Positions 45,680 to 55,287 of a stretch of 64,000 nt of DNA are shown one piece after another. Position 1 is the first letter of the stretch. Every line of letters begins with the position of its first letter. Made by a program: the position numbers and the translations under genes. The DNA is from Candidatus Poseidoniaceae archaeon (lineage in GTDB: Archaea; Thermoplasmatota; Poseidoniia; Poseidoniales; Poseidoniaceae). The notes beneath the pieces are model-generated. The model was not told where the DNA came from. It did no database searches and saw only the letters and a program-made list of their open reading frames with translations. The stretch is taken from positions 1 through 64,000 of the forward strand of contig CASIBY010000009.1 of the NCBI GenBank assembly GCA_949373095.1, given 5' to 3'.

Positions 45680-46393
45680 ATGAATCAACTAAGAATTGTT
45701 GTTCTCACAGGCGCTGGTATTTCGGCTGAATCGGGTGTCCGAACGTTCCGAGACAACGGTGGACTGTGGGAAGAGCATCGTGTTGAGGATGTGGCAACCC
45801 CCCAAGCATGGGCGATTGACCCTGCAATGGTTTGGAGGTTTTACCAAGCACGGAGACGACAGTTGCAAGAAGTGGAGCCAAATGATGCCCACCATGCCCT
45901 TACGCATCTCCAGAATAATCTAAAGCAGTTTACCCTCATCACGCAGAATGTCGATGACTTACACGAAAGAAGTGGGAGTAGAGAGGTCTTACACATGCAC
46001 GGTGAACTCAAGACGTTGCGGTGCGAGATTAGCCACCGCTCCGAAGTTCGGATGAAACCATCAGATCTGACCGATGATGTCGCTCTTTGCTCATGCTGCG
46101 CACAACCATCAGGTATGCGCCCAGATATTGTTTGGTTTGGAGAGATGCCCATGCACATGAAGGAAATTATGAATGCGGTTGATGCATGTGATGTTTTCAT
46201 TGTGGTTGGAAGTTCAGGGCATGTCTATCCTGCTGCTGGCCTTGTTGACCAGGCTAACAACGCTGGTGCGCATACGATTCTGGTGAATCTTGAGGCACCT
46301 GCAAATGCCGCAGCATTCAATGAAGTTCATCTCGGGCCTGCAGGAGAATTGCTGCCCGAACTTGTATCCAAGTTACTCAAAACTAACGATTGA
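45680..46393 (+). CDS. cobB: Sir2-family NAD-dependent protein deacylase
   Basis: 237 residues. GAGISAESGVRTFRDNGG is the NAD site, TQNVDDLHERSG and HMHGEL carry the catalytic Asn/Asp/His, and GSSGHVYPAAGL closes the pocket. FYQARRRQL has the Tyr-x-x-Arg pair of class III (SIRT5-like) enzymes that remove succinyl or malonyl groups. The zinc site is odd: CSCC supplies one Cys pair, but the other has only one Cys (RCEISH), with a His nearby. AGGTGG precedes ATG 45680. It directly follows the NAD kinase. Confidence 0.9.
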   Translation: MNQLRIVVLTGAGISAESGVRTFRDNGGLWEEHRVEDVATPQAWAIDPAMVWRFYQARRRQLQEVEPNDAHHALTHLQNNLKQFTLITQNVDDLHERSGSREVLHMHGELKTLRCEISHRSEVRMKPSDLTDDVALCSCCAQPSGMRPDIVWFGEMPMHMKEIMNAVDACDVFIVVGSSGHVYPAAGLVDQANNAGAHTILVNLEAPANAAAFNEVHLGPAGELLPELVSKLLKTND

Positions 46394-46397
46394 AGCT

Positions 46398-48035
46398 TCA
46401 AGACCGTTTTGCTGCGGCTTGGAGTAGTCCTAGGAATGGCGGACTAGGGCGATGAGGTCGGGATTTGAATTCAGGGTGATATTGAACACCGACGTAATAT
46501 GGATGCTCAGCGAGTTCGAATATCTCACATCGTTGGCCAGATTCGTCCTTACCAACGAAGACCAAACCTGCTGATTCAATACGTTCAATCAAGTCTGGAT
46601 TGACCTCATAACGATGTCGATGTCGTTCAACAACTGCATCGCCAGGCCCATAGAGGTCCCGAATAGCGCACTTCTCGACCTGCCAGAGCGTTGGACGGCT
46701 TCCTAACCTCATGGTCCCACCAAGATGTGTTTTGGAAATCTCGGGCATGAACACGACCGCTGCATGCTCGGGGTTGTCTTCAAACTCCGTTGAGTTCGCT
46801 CCTTCCATTCCAAGGACGTTACGGCAGAATTCAATGGTTGCAACCTGTAGACCAAGGCAAATTCCAAGATAGGGGACCTTGTTGGTTCGAGCGTGGTGTG
46901 CAGCGAGAATTTTCCCTTCCACTCCTCGGTCACCAAAGCCACCGGGAACAAGAATTCCGTGAGCACCCTTCAACAAATTCCAAGCGATGCTGTGCTCCTC
47001 TGAGGATTCTTTGGCCCATGAGGACTCAAGATGGCTCGCCTCTATCCAATCGATAACCAATTTACGGTTAACGGCCATGGATGCGTGTTGTAGACTTTTG
47101 ATTACGGAAAGATAAGCATCAGAAAGGTCGGTGTACTTCCCGACCATTGCAATGTGTACTTCTTCGGAAAGCGTATCGACATGATGAGCCATTTCGCTCC
47201 ATTCCTTCAGCAGGTTGGTGTTCTTACAATCAACGCCAAGGATCTCACAAAGTCCCTGCTCTTGTAACATAAGAGGTACGTGGTAGATGTTAGGGACATC
47301 ATGTGTAGACATGACAGCTTCGGGCTTCACATGACAGAAGGCAGCAAGTTTGTTTCGAGTTTCATCATTCAATGGTTGTGAAGAACGACAAACGAGAATA
47401 TCAGGAGTGATTCCAAGCCCACGCAATTCCTTAACCGTGTGTTGTGTTGGTTTTGTCTTTTGTTCACCAACAGGACCGAGAACGGGAACCAGCGAAACAT
47501 GAACGAAACTAACATTTTCTCTTCCAACTCGGAATTGGAATTGACGTAGAGCCTCAACGTATGGGGCCGATTCAATGTCACCAACGGTTCCGCCAAGTTC
47601 GATAATGCAAGCGTCAGGCACTTCCCCACTACCGTCTGCAGGACGCATTGCAACATCCTCAATCCAGTCTTGCACAGCATCCGTCACATGAGGAATAACT
47701 TGGACGGTTTTGCCCAAGTAGTCACCACGACGTTCAGCCTCAATTACCTTCGAATAAATTTTTCCAGTTGTGAGGTTGTTGTCCTTTGAGAGATTAATGT
47801 CAAGGAAACGTTCGTAATTTCCAAGGTCCAAGTCCACTTCTCCACCGTCATCGAGAACGAAAACTTCCCCGTGTTCAAAGGGAGACATGGTGCCAGCATC
47901 GCTGTTTAGATAGGGGTCAATCTTGATGGAAGTGACCTTGAGGCCAGCGCTTTTGAGAAGAACACCGATGCTGCTTGCGGTAACGCCCTTTCCTAATCCA
48001 GAAAGCACACCTCCGCTAACAACTACGTATTTCAT
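46398..48035 (-). CDS. pyrG: CTP synthase
   Basis: 545 residues. The N-terminal synthase domain starts [17 protein letters not shown] (P-loop) with [20 protein letters not shown]; the C-terminal class I glutamine amidotransferase has the nucleophile in YLGICLGLQ and His-Glu in YHPEF. It makes CTP from UTP and glutamine, the end of the pathway begun by PyrB/PyrI. It is convergent with the sirtuin, 4 bp apart, with no obvious terminator between. Confidence 0.97.
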   Translation of the reverse strand: MKYVVVSGGVLSGLGKGVTASSIGVLLKSAGLKVTSIKIDPYLNSDAGTMSPFEHGEVFVLDDGGEVDLDLGNYERFLDINLSKDNNLTTGKIYSKVIEAERRGDYLGKTVQVIPHVTDAVQDWIEDVAMRPADGSGEVPDACIIELGGTVGDIESAPYVEALRQFQFRVGRENVSFVHVSLVPVLGPVGEQKTKPTQHTVKELRGLGITPDILVCRSSQPLNDETRNKLAAFCHVKPEAVMSTHDVPNIYHVPLMLQEQGLCEILGVDCKNTNLLKEWSEMAHHVDTLSEEVHIAMVGKYTDLSDAYLSVIKSLQHASMAVNRKLVIDWIEASHLESSWAKESSEEHSIAWNLLKGAHGILVPGGFGDRGVEGKILAAHHARTNKVPYLGICLGLQVATIEFCRNVLGMEGANSTEFEDNPEHAAVVFMPEISKTHLGGTMRLGSRPTLWQVEKCAIRDLYGPGDAVVERHRHRYEVNPDLIERIESAGLVFVGKDESGQRCEIFELAEHPYYVGVQYHPEFKSRPHRPSPPFLGLLQAAAKRS

Positions 48036-48185
48036 GCACCATCAACGGGCTTTTAGGCCGTCGCGCCTCCCTAATCAACATACCTCAACATCAGCGTTGT
48101 TTTGCAATCTCAGCGAACGATTGTGGAAAACCGTTTGAGCGAAGGATGAAAAGGTGTCCGATGTGAACAGAAACGAGGGCGAGCC

Positions 48186-49241
48186 ATGAATCATCTACCC
48201 GATACCATGGCTGCTTGGACGAAAACCCAAGATGAGGTGGGGGGATTTACCCTCGAAGAGCATCCTGTGCCTGTTCCGAGCCCAGGAGAAGTCCTGGTGA
48301 AGACCCAATCAACCTCAGTTTGTGGAACTGACCTCCACATATGGAAATGGGATGAATGGAGTCGGAACAACGTCCCCCTTGGAACCGTAACCGGCCATGA
48401 AACGAGTGGGATTGTTGTCGCATTAGGAGAAGGCGTCAAAACCCATGCAATCGGGGACAATGTAGCCATTGAGTGTCATCTTGCCTGTTGGAATTGCCCA
48501 CGTTGTGATGAAGGGAATGCTCACATTTGTGAAAACGGTTCGATTTTTGGAGTTCATGGAAACGGCGCATTTGCACCATATTTCACCGTTCCATCAGTCA
48601 ATGCACGTCATGTCCCCACTGGACTAGACCCTGGCCATGCATCCATCCAGGACCCATTGGGCAACGCAATTCACACTCTCACAGGAGGGCCCATTGAAGG
48701 TGCAACCGTTGCGGTTCACGGCCTCGGACCAATAGGGCTCTTTGCAGTGAATGCCGCCAAAGCCATGGGAGCGGCCATGGTGATTGGGATTGATTGGGAC
48801 AACCAATACCGAATGAATCTCGCAAGAGAATTAGGAGCTGATTTAGTGCTCGGTAAGGACGATGATGTTGTGAAGAGGATTCTTGAAGCCACCGATGGTC
48901 GAGGCGTTGACAACTCATGCGAGTTCTCAGGCTCGCCTGCTGCTCTATCCAATGCTATTCATTCAACAAGGATGGGTGGTTACGTAAACATCCTCTCAGT
49001 TTATGGTCAATCAATGACAGAGATTCCGATGAATGAAGTAGTATTCCGCTACCTTCATTTGAAAGGAATCAACGGCAGGAAAATGTGGTCAACATGGGAC
49101 AAAATGCACGCTCTTTTGGAACAAGGCAGCATTGACATAGACCGAATCCTCACGCATAGAATGCCTGTTTCCGAATTTAAGGAAGGAATCGCATTGGCCC
49201 TTTCTGGGGAATGCGGTAAAGTTGTTTTAGACTTTGATTAA
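48186..49241 (+). CDS. tdh: L-threonine 3-dehydrogenase
   Basis: 351 residues, medium-chain zinc dehydrogenase. CGTDLHIWKWDEW holds the catalytic zinc Cys, GHETSGIV the His-Glu, CWNCPRCDEGNAHIC the structural zinc site, and GLGPIGLFAVNAAKAMGA the NAD fold. GINGRKMWSTW is characteristic of threonine dehydrogenase. It makes 2-amino-3-ketobutyrate from threonine. The start follows GAGGGCGA. Its TAA overlaps the convergent HMG-CoA synthase stop by two bases. Confidence 0.9.
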   Translation: MNHLPDTMAAWTKTQDEVGGFTLEEHPVPVPSPGEVLVKTQSTSVCGTDLHIWKWDEWSRNNVPLGTVTGHETSGIVVALGEGVKTHAIGDNVAIECHLACWNCPRCDEGNAHICENGSIFGVHGNGAFAPYFTVPSVNARHVPTGLDPGHASIQDPLGNAIHTLTGGPIEGATVAVHGLGPIGLFAVNAAKAMGAAMVIGIDWDNQYRMNLARELGADLVLGKDDDVVKRILEATDGRGVDNSCEFSGSPAALSNAIHSTRMGGYVNILSVYGQSMTEIPMNEVVFRYLHLKGINGRKMWSTWDKMHALLEQGSIDIDRILTHRMPVSEFKEGIALALSGECGKVVLDFD

Positions 49242-50809
49242 GCCCCAATCCATCGGTACCTTCGGGCGCCCTCATCGACACCTTCGTCACCAATTTCAAC
49301 CAGAGCAAATTCACCTTGAGGTTCAACAACGCTGTTATCTTGAACCCCTTTGTGGAGTTTTTCATAGGTCGTATGATCAATCGCAATTCTGCCAGCAAGT
49401 CGCTCAAAGAGATGCCAGCGAGAAACAACTTCTCTCCATCTCGGGCTCACCGTACCGCTGAAGACCTTGGCTTTAGCACCCGAGCCGTAACCGCACAAAC
49501 CGAATTTGGTATCGTCCAGGTTACTGTTATCCTCCAAGTCGGATTCGAAGGTTGACATCAAAGCAAGGAAAATTGAACCTGTATACTGGTTTCCGATCAA
49601 GCTACTCGCACGCTGACCTTTCTCAATCCGGCTCGCATGGAATTTAATGTATTCTGGAGTTTTTGAAATTGCCCGACGATATGCATCCATGTCTTGCTCC
49701 CATTTTTCAACGAGGCTTTCGTTGTCTGAGGGAGGTAATTCGGGCATAGGTCCAATGTTCTCTGCGACATTGACCCACATCTCGCTGTCTTGACGGTCAT
49801 GACGGAAGACATCAGGGAACATTCGCTTTGCTTGGAATGCATAAGGAAGATGCATGATAATTCGTGACCATTGTTCGGTGAGTTTTTCGTCCTTCACAGG
49901 GTCAAATATTCCCTGGCGAGCAGCTTTTTTGGTGTAGTCGTGGAAAGCTTGGCGAACTGCTGTCTGGTAGCACCGATTGGAAAATTGGCCATCAAAAATG
50001 GGTTCGTCACGATGAACGCTTACGGACTCCTCACCGTGGGCAAAGATACCAAGTTTTCTCACAGTGGATTCTGGAAGATGACGAATCATGCGTTCGATAA
50101 GCCCTTTCTTCACCGATTGGCCCGTTTCTTGAGCCAATTCAAGCACGTTTGTAATCACTGACCGAATGGTAACCTTTCGGCGTGGCTTGAAAAAGTCGTG
50201 AACAGGAGTGGTTGAAACTCCTATGCAATCCGGAATTTCCAGTAAGCGAGGGTTCCTTCGAATCAATAGGGCACCACCTCCAGCACCTTGCGTGTACTCA
50301 CCTGAGGACTCCAAAGCATACTTTGCATTGTCAGAGAAGATAACCACGCCCAATCGTTCATCGGTTTCATTTGAGCGAGCCACCCAGTCAAGTGTGGTGT
50401 GCATTGCATCAACTGCTCCAATACATGCAAACGTCATATCAACAACATCACAGGTTTGAAAACAGTCTTTTCCAAAGCGTTCTGAGTAGCGTTGTGTCAG
50501 CATATCGAGAATGTATGTTGCGGTTGGTTTCGCTCCGTCAAGGGCGGATTCAGTCCCGAGATACATTCGGCCAATATCTCTGGGATTAATCCCGTTACGG
50601 TCGATCAATTGCATTACAGCCATCGCCCCCATTGTCGCTGTATCTTCGTGCGCATCGGGTATGGCCATGGCCTCAAGTCCGAGCCCCTTACTCAATTTGC
50701 CGTAGTCGGCACCTCGTAAAGTTGCGAAATCCTTCATATCCATGTAAAGGCGAGGAAAGTGAATGGCAATGTCATCAATGCCAACCGGTGGTTCACTGCT
50801 GTGTTCCAT
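49238..50809 (-). CDS. Hydroxymethylglutaryl-CoA synthase
   Basis: 523 residues, thiolase-superfamily fold. MYLGTESALDGAKP carries the catalytic Glu, MTFACIGAVDAM the acyl-Cys, and HLPYAFQAKRMF the His; GYGSGAKAKVF closes the site. It condenses acetyl-CoA and acetoacetyl-CoA to HMG-CoA, the entry to mevalonate and archaeal isoprenoid lipids. It is longer than the roughly 350-residue form of many Archaea and looks closer to the long bacterial/eukaryotic type. 66 bp separate it from the thermosome gene on the same strand. Confidence 0.9.
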   Translation of the reverse strand: MEHSSEPPVGIDDIAIHFPRLYMDMKDFATLRGADYGKLSKGLGLEAMAIPDAHEDTATMGAMAVMQLIDRNGINPRDIGRMYLGTESALDGAKPTATYILDMLTQRYSERFGKDCFQTCDVVDMTFACIGAVDAMHTTLDWVARSNETDERLGVVIFSDNAKYALESSGEYTQGAGGGALLIRRNPRLLEIPDCIGVSTTPVHDFFKPRRKVTIRSVITNVLELAQETGQSVKKGLIERMIRHLPESTVRKLGIFAHGEESVSVHRDEPIFDGQFSNRCYQTAVRQAFHDYTKKAARQGIFDPVKDEKLTEQWSRIIMHLPYAFQAKRMFPDVFRHDRQDSEMWVNVAENIGPMPELPPSDNESLVEKWEQDMDAYRRAISKTPEYIKFHASRIEKGQRASSLIGNQYTGSIFLALMSTFESDLEDNSNLDDTKFGLCGYGSGAKAKVFSGTVSPRWREVVSRWHLFERLAGRIAIDHTTYEKLHKGVQDNSVVEPQGEFALVEIGDEGVDEGARRYRWIGA

Positions 50810-50875
50810 GAGCTTTCGGTTTTCAGTAGGCTATTTGAAAGGGTGGACTGTAAAAATAAACAAATGCTCTATTTT

Positions 50876-52468
50876 TCATTCCCCGTCCAAACCGTCTGGG
50901 ATGGTTGGATCTTGTTTTGCCCAAAGAACATCGTCGATGCGAAGAACGGAGAGCGCCGCTTCTGTTGCTCCAGCAAGGACCTGGCGAGTGATGCGTAGGG
51001 GTTCAACAACTCCTTTCTCTTTCATATTTGCAGGTCCACGAGCAATGACGTCCAAGCCGATACAATGAGCCTCTTCTGAGGTTGAAGTGCTTTGTTCCGC
51101 AACGACACGAAGCAAGGTATCGAGAGGGTCCAAACCTGCATTCTCGGCAAGAACTCGGGGGATGACTTCCAAGGCATCAGCAAAGGCTTCAACCGCAAGC
51201 TGTTCCCGGCCTGGGATGGTTTCAGCATGACGTCGGAGGAAACGTGCAAGGGCAATTTGCGTTGCTCCTCCACCAGGTAAGAGTTCAGGCTCTTCAAGTA
51301 GTTGGCAGGCAACACCCAAGGCGTCTGCAAAGCAGCGTTCTACTTCACCAACTGCTTCGTTAGTTGAGCCTTTTGCAATGAAGGTTGCACCCCCTTCTTC
51401 AGTGTCAACAATCCAGTGCATTACTCCGTCCCACCGCTCGTTTCGACTCTCGATAAAAACTCCCAAGTCGCTCTTTTGCAAACCTTTGATATTGTAACCT
51501 AGGACAGCACCTGTTCCACGAGCAAGCAGGTCCAAATCTGAACGAGACACTCTACGATATGCTTGAATTCCTGCGTGACTCAATGCTTGATGCATATCGT
51601 CGTCAATTCCTTCTTTGCAGGCGAGTAGGGTCACCCCGAGTTCAACGAGAAGGTCAACTTGGGCATCCAGAATCTCCTTTTCCTTGGCTCTAAACGATTC
51701 AAGTACACCGGGTCCACTCACTTTTAAGTTGACATCGCTCATCATGTTTCGACGTTCTAGACCACCATCAACGAGGGCAACCTTTCCTGCCTTGAGCAAT
51801 TTTGGCATGCTATCTATTGCTCTCTTTTTCGCCAAAACCAAACCAGTGACGAGATGAGAATCGGTCATACTGCCCCCAGTTTGAGTGAGGACTTTCACAC
51901 GAGTTGGGTCTGCAATCACACCGTCTGAACCGATTGCAACAATTGCTTTAGCGGCCTCAATGGCTAAGCCTGCAAGATGGAACTGCATGGCTTCGTGAAT
52001 TTTTCCTGCAAGCGAGGTTACAGCAGCTTGGTGTTGCATGACTTCGTTCGCCTGCAGAGTTAATGAAGGAAAGTGACCCCGACAGGCTTCTTCTGCAAAC
52101 CGATAACCACGTGCAATAGCCGAGGGATGTACTCCTTGTAGGACAAGTTCCCATGCATTTTGAAGCAGTTCTGCTGAAAAGAGAACGGCACTTGTTGTAC
52201 CGTCCCGAGCGATGCGGTCTTGCGTTGTTGAAGCGTTGATGAGCATCTTTGCAACCGGATGTTCAACCTTAGCTGATTCAAGGACTGTCACACCGTCGTT
52301 GGTGACCATCGTACGGCCTTCGTCGTCAATAAGGAGCTTATCTTGCCCTCGGGGACCTAACGTGGTACGTACTGCACCTGCAAGAGCCAGGGCAGCCGTG
52401 ATGTTGTTCCTAAGGGCTTCACGGCCAGTAGTGCGAGTCGTTTCCTGAAGGATAGGAACTTCGCTCAT
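50876..52468 (-). CDS. thsA: Thermosome (group II chaperonin) subunit
   Basis: 530 residues from ATG 52468 (MSEVPILQETT), preceded by GGCAGGTGG; the track start adds 6 residues. LGPRGQDKLLIDD and TNDGVTVL bind nucleotide; the usual GDGTT reads RDGTT here, keeping the catalytic Asp. NAGLDPLDTL and GGGATQIALARFL are conserved. The double ring folds proteins with a built-in lid. The C-terminus lacks the usual Gly/Met tail. It follows dnaK on the same strand, 60 bp apart, forming a chaperone cluster. Confidence 0.93.
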   Translation of the reverse strand: MSEVPILQETTRTTGREALRNNITAALALAGAVRTTLGPRGQDKLLIDDEGRTMVTNDGVTVLESAKVEHPVAKMLINASTTQDRIARDGTTSAVLFSAELLQNAWELVLQGVHPSAIARGYRFAEEACRGHFPSLTLQANEVMQHQAAVTSLAGKIHEAMQFHLAGLAIEAAKAIVAIGSDGVIADPTRVKVLTQTGGSMTDSHLVTGLVLAKKRAIDSMPKLLKAGKVALVDGGLERRNMMSDVNLKVSGPGVLESFRAKEKEILDAQVDLLVELGVTLLACKEGIDDDMHQALSHAGIQAYRRVSRSDLDLLARGTGAVLGYNIKGLQKSDLGVFIESRNERWDGVMHWIVDTEEGGATFIAKGSTNEAVGEVERCFADALGVACQLLEEPELLPGGGATQIALARFLRRHAETIPGREQLAVEAFADALEVIPRVLAENAGLDPLDTLLRVVAEQSTSTSEEAHCIGLDVIARGPANMKEKGVVEPLRITRQVLAGATEAALSVLRIDDVLWAKQDPTIPDGLDGE

Positions 52469-52527
52469 GCACTGGCCACCTGCCACTTACCCATAAGCCA
52501 AACGCATGAAGCGTAGAGCAGTTGAGT

Positions 52528-54411
52528 TCAGTCTTCGTCTTCAACGACTTCAAAGTCAGCGTCAACAACATCGTCATCAACGCTGATGTCTCCGTCCTCG
52601 CCGCTCTCTTGTTGGGCCATCTCTGCTGCTGCTGCCTCGTAAAGTTTCGTTGAAACTGCATGCATGGCTTCTTCAATTTCTTTGACCTTAGCTTGAATTG
52701 CTGCGTCGTCCATTGCATCGATGTCAATCGGTTTACCGTCATCATCTTGAACCATAGTTTCCAACTCATCCAAGTGAGCCTTCACAGGGTCGATTTCACT
52801 GTCATCCAATTTGTCAGCGGACTCGTCAAGGGTACGACGTGTTTGATATACGACTTGGTCGGCCATATTACGCAACTCGACCTTACCCTTTCGGCGTTGA
52901 TCCTCTTCAGCAAACTTCTCTGCTTCAGCAATTTTACCCTGGATTTCATCTTCGGTCAGCGAGGTTGCAGATTCAATCTTGATGGACTGTTCTTTGCCTG
53001 TCCCCATGTCCTTTGCACTGACGTTGACAATTCCGTTTGCGTCAATGTCGAAGGTGACTTCAATCTGAGGGATACCCCGAGGTGCAGGTGGAATTCCAAC
53101 CAGTTGGAACTGGCCAAGCGTAACGTTGTCTTTAGCGAACTCGCGCTCACCCTGCAACACATGGATTTCAACCGCTGGTTGGTTGTCCGAGGCAGTGGAA
53201 TAGATTTCAGAGCGTCGGGATGGGATGGTTGTGTTTCGTTCAATCATGGTTGTCATGACGCCACCAAGGGTTTCAATTCCCAAGGTAAGAGGCGTGACGT
53301 CAAGTAGAAGAATATCTGAAACACCTTCATCTCCGGCAATAATACCTGCTTGAAGTGCAGCACCAAGAGCAACTGCTTCATCAGGGTTAATTCCCTTGTA
53401 AGGAGGCTTTCCTGCTTCCTTTTCTACAGCCTCTTGGACCGCAGGAACTCGAGTTGAACCACCAACAAGAATTACCTTGTCAACGTCACCTTTCTTAATG
53501 CCAGCATCTTTCATTGCTTGACGAGTAGGGACCATGGTTTTCTCAACAAGTTTTGCAATGAGATCTTCAAATTTAGCACGACTCATTGACATATCCATGT
53601 GGACGGGTTGACCGTCAGCCATGGAGATGAAAGGAAGATTGATTTGGGTTTGTTGTGTTCCTGAGAGTTCAATTTTAGCCTTCTCAGCAGCTTCCTTCAA
53701 TCGGGACATAGCTTGCTTATCCTTTGACAAATCAATACCGGTTTCTTTCTTGAATTCAGCAACCATCCAATCGATGATTTTCTCATCAAAGTCATCTCCA
53801 CCAAGTTTGTTATTTCCAGCAGTGGCTTTGACTTCTATCTGAGGTTGACCGTCAACTTCGTAAATTTCAAGGATGGATACGTCGAACGTACCTCCACCTA
53901 GGTCGTAGACGAGGATGGTTTGGTCCTGGGTCTTGTCAACACCGTATGCTAATGCAGCTGCAGTTGGTTCGTTGATGATACGAAGAACCTCGAGTCCTGC
54001 GATTCGGCCAGCATCTTTGGTGGCTTTTCGTTGTGCGTCGGTAAAGTATGCAGGGCAAGTTATGACCGCTTGAGTGACTTCGTGTCCAAGGTATGCCTCT
54101 GCTTCCGCCTTGAGCTTTTGGAGAATGAAAGCTGAAACCTCTTGAGGAGTGTATTCTGTCCCATCAATCTCAGTCTTCCAGGAGGTACCCATGTGTCGCT
54201 TCACTGAAATCATAGTTCGGTCGGTGTTGGTTACAGCCTGTCGCTTTGCAGTTACACCGATGAGACGTTCTCCACCGTCTTTGGCAAAAGCCACAACGGA
54301 AGGAGTTGTTCTGGCGCCTTCTGCATTCGGAATAACAACCGGTTCTCCGTTTTCGATTGTTGCCACACAGCTGTTTGTTGTTCCTAGGTCAATTCCAATT
54401 ACTTTACTCAT
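52528..54411 (-). CDS. dnaK: Hsp70 chaperone DnaK
   Basis: 627 residues: ATPase domain ([43 protein letters not shown]), linker [13 protein letters not shown], substrate domain and helical lid, ending in an acidic tail ([13 protein letters not shown]). It is bacterial-type, as in other mesophilic Archaea that acquired it. It binds unfolded peptides in an ATP cycle. The usual GrpE and DnaJ genes are not adjacent; instead an Hsp20-like gene lies 19 bp upstream. ATG 54411 follows GGAAGTG. Confidence 0.97.
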   Translation of the reverse strand: MSKVIGIDLGTTNSCVATIENGEPVVIPNAEGARTTPSVVAFAKDGGERLIGVTAKRQAVTNTDRTMISVKRHMGTSWKTEIDGTEYTPQEVSAFILQKLKAEAEAYLGHEVTQAVITCPAYFTDAQRKATKDAGRIAGLEVLRIINEPTAAALAYGVDKTQDQTILVYDLGGGTFDVSILEIYEVDGQPQIEVKATAGNNKLGGDDFDEKIIDWMVAEFKKETGIDLSKDKQAMSRLKEAAEKAKIELSGTQQTQINLPFISMADGQPVHMDMSMSRAKFEDLIAKLVEKTMVPTRQAMKDAGIKKGDVDKVILVGGSTRVPAVQEAVEKEAGKPPYKGINPDEAVALGAALQAGIIAGDEGVSDILLLDVTPLTLGIETLGGVMTTMIERNTTIPSRRSEIYSTASDNQPAVEIHVLQGEREFAKDNVTLGQFQLVGIPPAPRGIPQIEVTFDIDANGIVNVSAKDMGTGKEQSIKIESATSLTEDEIQGKIAEAEKFAEEDQRRKGKVELRNMADQVVYQTRRTLDESADKLDDSEIDPVKAHLDELETMVQDDDGKPIDIDAMDDAAIQAKVKEIEEAMHAVSTKLYEAAAAEMAQQESGEDGDISVDDDVVDADFEVVEDED

Positions 54412-54430
54412 AATGTTTCACTTCCTTTTT

Positions 54431-55135
54431 TCAAAAGATGGGGATCCCACCGTCATCCTCGTCGTCATCATCGCTGTTGTCTCCAACGTCAATGTTGACT
54501 TCGCTTACAGTGGGAATATCGTCGTCACTTACAGATGACTCAAGGGCTTTTCCTTGGGGAGTTAATTTGAGTGTGATGTCGAGAATACCGTTGTTTAACG
54601 TCCAATCTACGACGTCATCACACGGATGCGGCAACTGAACCAAAGCCAAAGGAGCAGGTTGAGTCGTGCGCATGATTTCAATTTGAGAACCATCTTTGAT
54701 GAGCTCAATTTCTAATTGCTCGGTTTCAATGTCCCCTTTGAGGGTGAAATCAATAGTTACAGACATATTCCATCCGTCAAGATAAATATCTTCGGTAGGG
54801 AGTTTGAGGGTCTCTTCATTACTTTCAAGAGCACTTGGGTCAAGTTCAACCGGCGCAGCAGGAGATGCGTCCACCCGAACATCAACGCCGAAATTCTTCA
54901 GCATGTCTTCAAGAGAGCCTCCAGATGAGAACAGTTTGGCAATATCCGACATGTCGAGATTGAAGTTTGCATCTCCTTTGGCTAGCTGTTCTGGGTCCAA
55001 ACCGAGCGCTCCGACTTGGTCACGAATTTGGTTCAAAAGGCCACGCAGTTGGTCTCGCTTGAAGGGAATCCCCATGCTTGAAAGCATCTCTTCAAGTTTG
55101 TTTAGCAAGTCCTCTTCCCACTTGTCGTCCGCCAT
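54431..55135 (-). CDS. Hsp20/alpha-crystallin-like protein upstream of dnaK
   Basis: 234 residues. N-terminal helices (WEEDLLNKLEEMLSSMG), then residues about 120-200 with an Hsp20-like beta-sandwich pattern: GWNMSVTIDFTLKG, LALVQLPHPCDDVVDW and NNGILDITLKL, the last like the closing NGVLxIxLPK strand. The C-terminus is acidic and ends GGIPIF, an IxI/V-type tail typical of small heat-shock proteins. It shares a transcript with dnaK. It is not GrpE: the long paired helices and C-terminal beta domain of GrpE are missing. A holdase handing clients to DnaK is a reasonable inference. Confidence 0.65.
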   Translation of the reverse strand: MADDKWEEDLLNKLEEMLSSMGIPFKRDQLRGLLNQIRDQVGALGLDPEQLAKGDANFNLDMSDIAKLFSSGGSLEDMLKNFGVDVRVDASPAAPVELDPSALESNEETLKLPTEDIYLDGWNMSVTIDFTLKGDIETEQLEIELIKDGSQIEIMRTTQPAPLALVQLPHPCDDVVDWTLNNGILDITLKLTPQGKALESSVSDDDIPTVSEVNIDVGDNSDDDDEDDGGIPIF

Positions 55136-55185
55136 TCACTTCACCACTACTTAACCATCGGTTGTATAGTGTCCACCATGGCACT

Positions 55186-55196
55186 CCATATAAATC
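55186..55196 (-). promoter_or_regulatory. TATA box of the Hsp20-like/dnaK operon
   Basis: On the minus strand: GATTTATATGG, centred about 56 nt before ATG 55135, with GGTGA just before the ATG. A leader of about 28 nt is predicted. Confidence 0.55.
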
Positions 55197-55278
55197 TAAT
55201 GAAGTTCAAACCTTTCAAAAAAGCAAGGCTCAGCCTCATTACTAAGAAATTTAGAGCCTTTTTTTAGCGTGCCTTAGC

Positions 55279-55285
55279 AAAAAAA
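55279..55285 (-). terminator. Poly-T terminator after pepA
   Basis: On the minus strand a run of seven T begins 3 nt after the pepA stop (TGA AG TTTTTTT). Two more T-runs follow before the next promoter. Poly-T is the usual archaeal stop signal. Confidence 0.55.
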
Positions 55286-55287
55286 CT

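Noticed and set aside
52660-53307. 215-aa plus-strand ORF opposite dnaK
   Set aside because: Antisense to conserved dnaK codons; no start signal and no family pattern.
54431-55135. GrpE, expected beside dnaK
   Set aside because: The sequence has a beta-sandwich core and acidic tail rather than GrpE's long paired helices.
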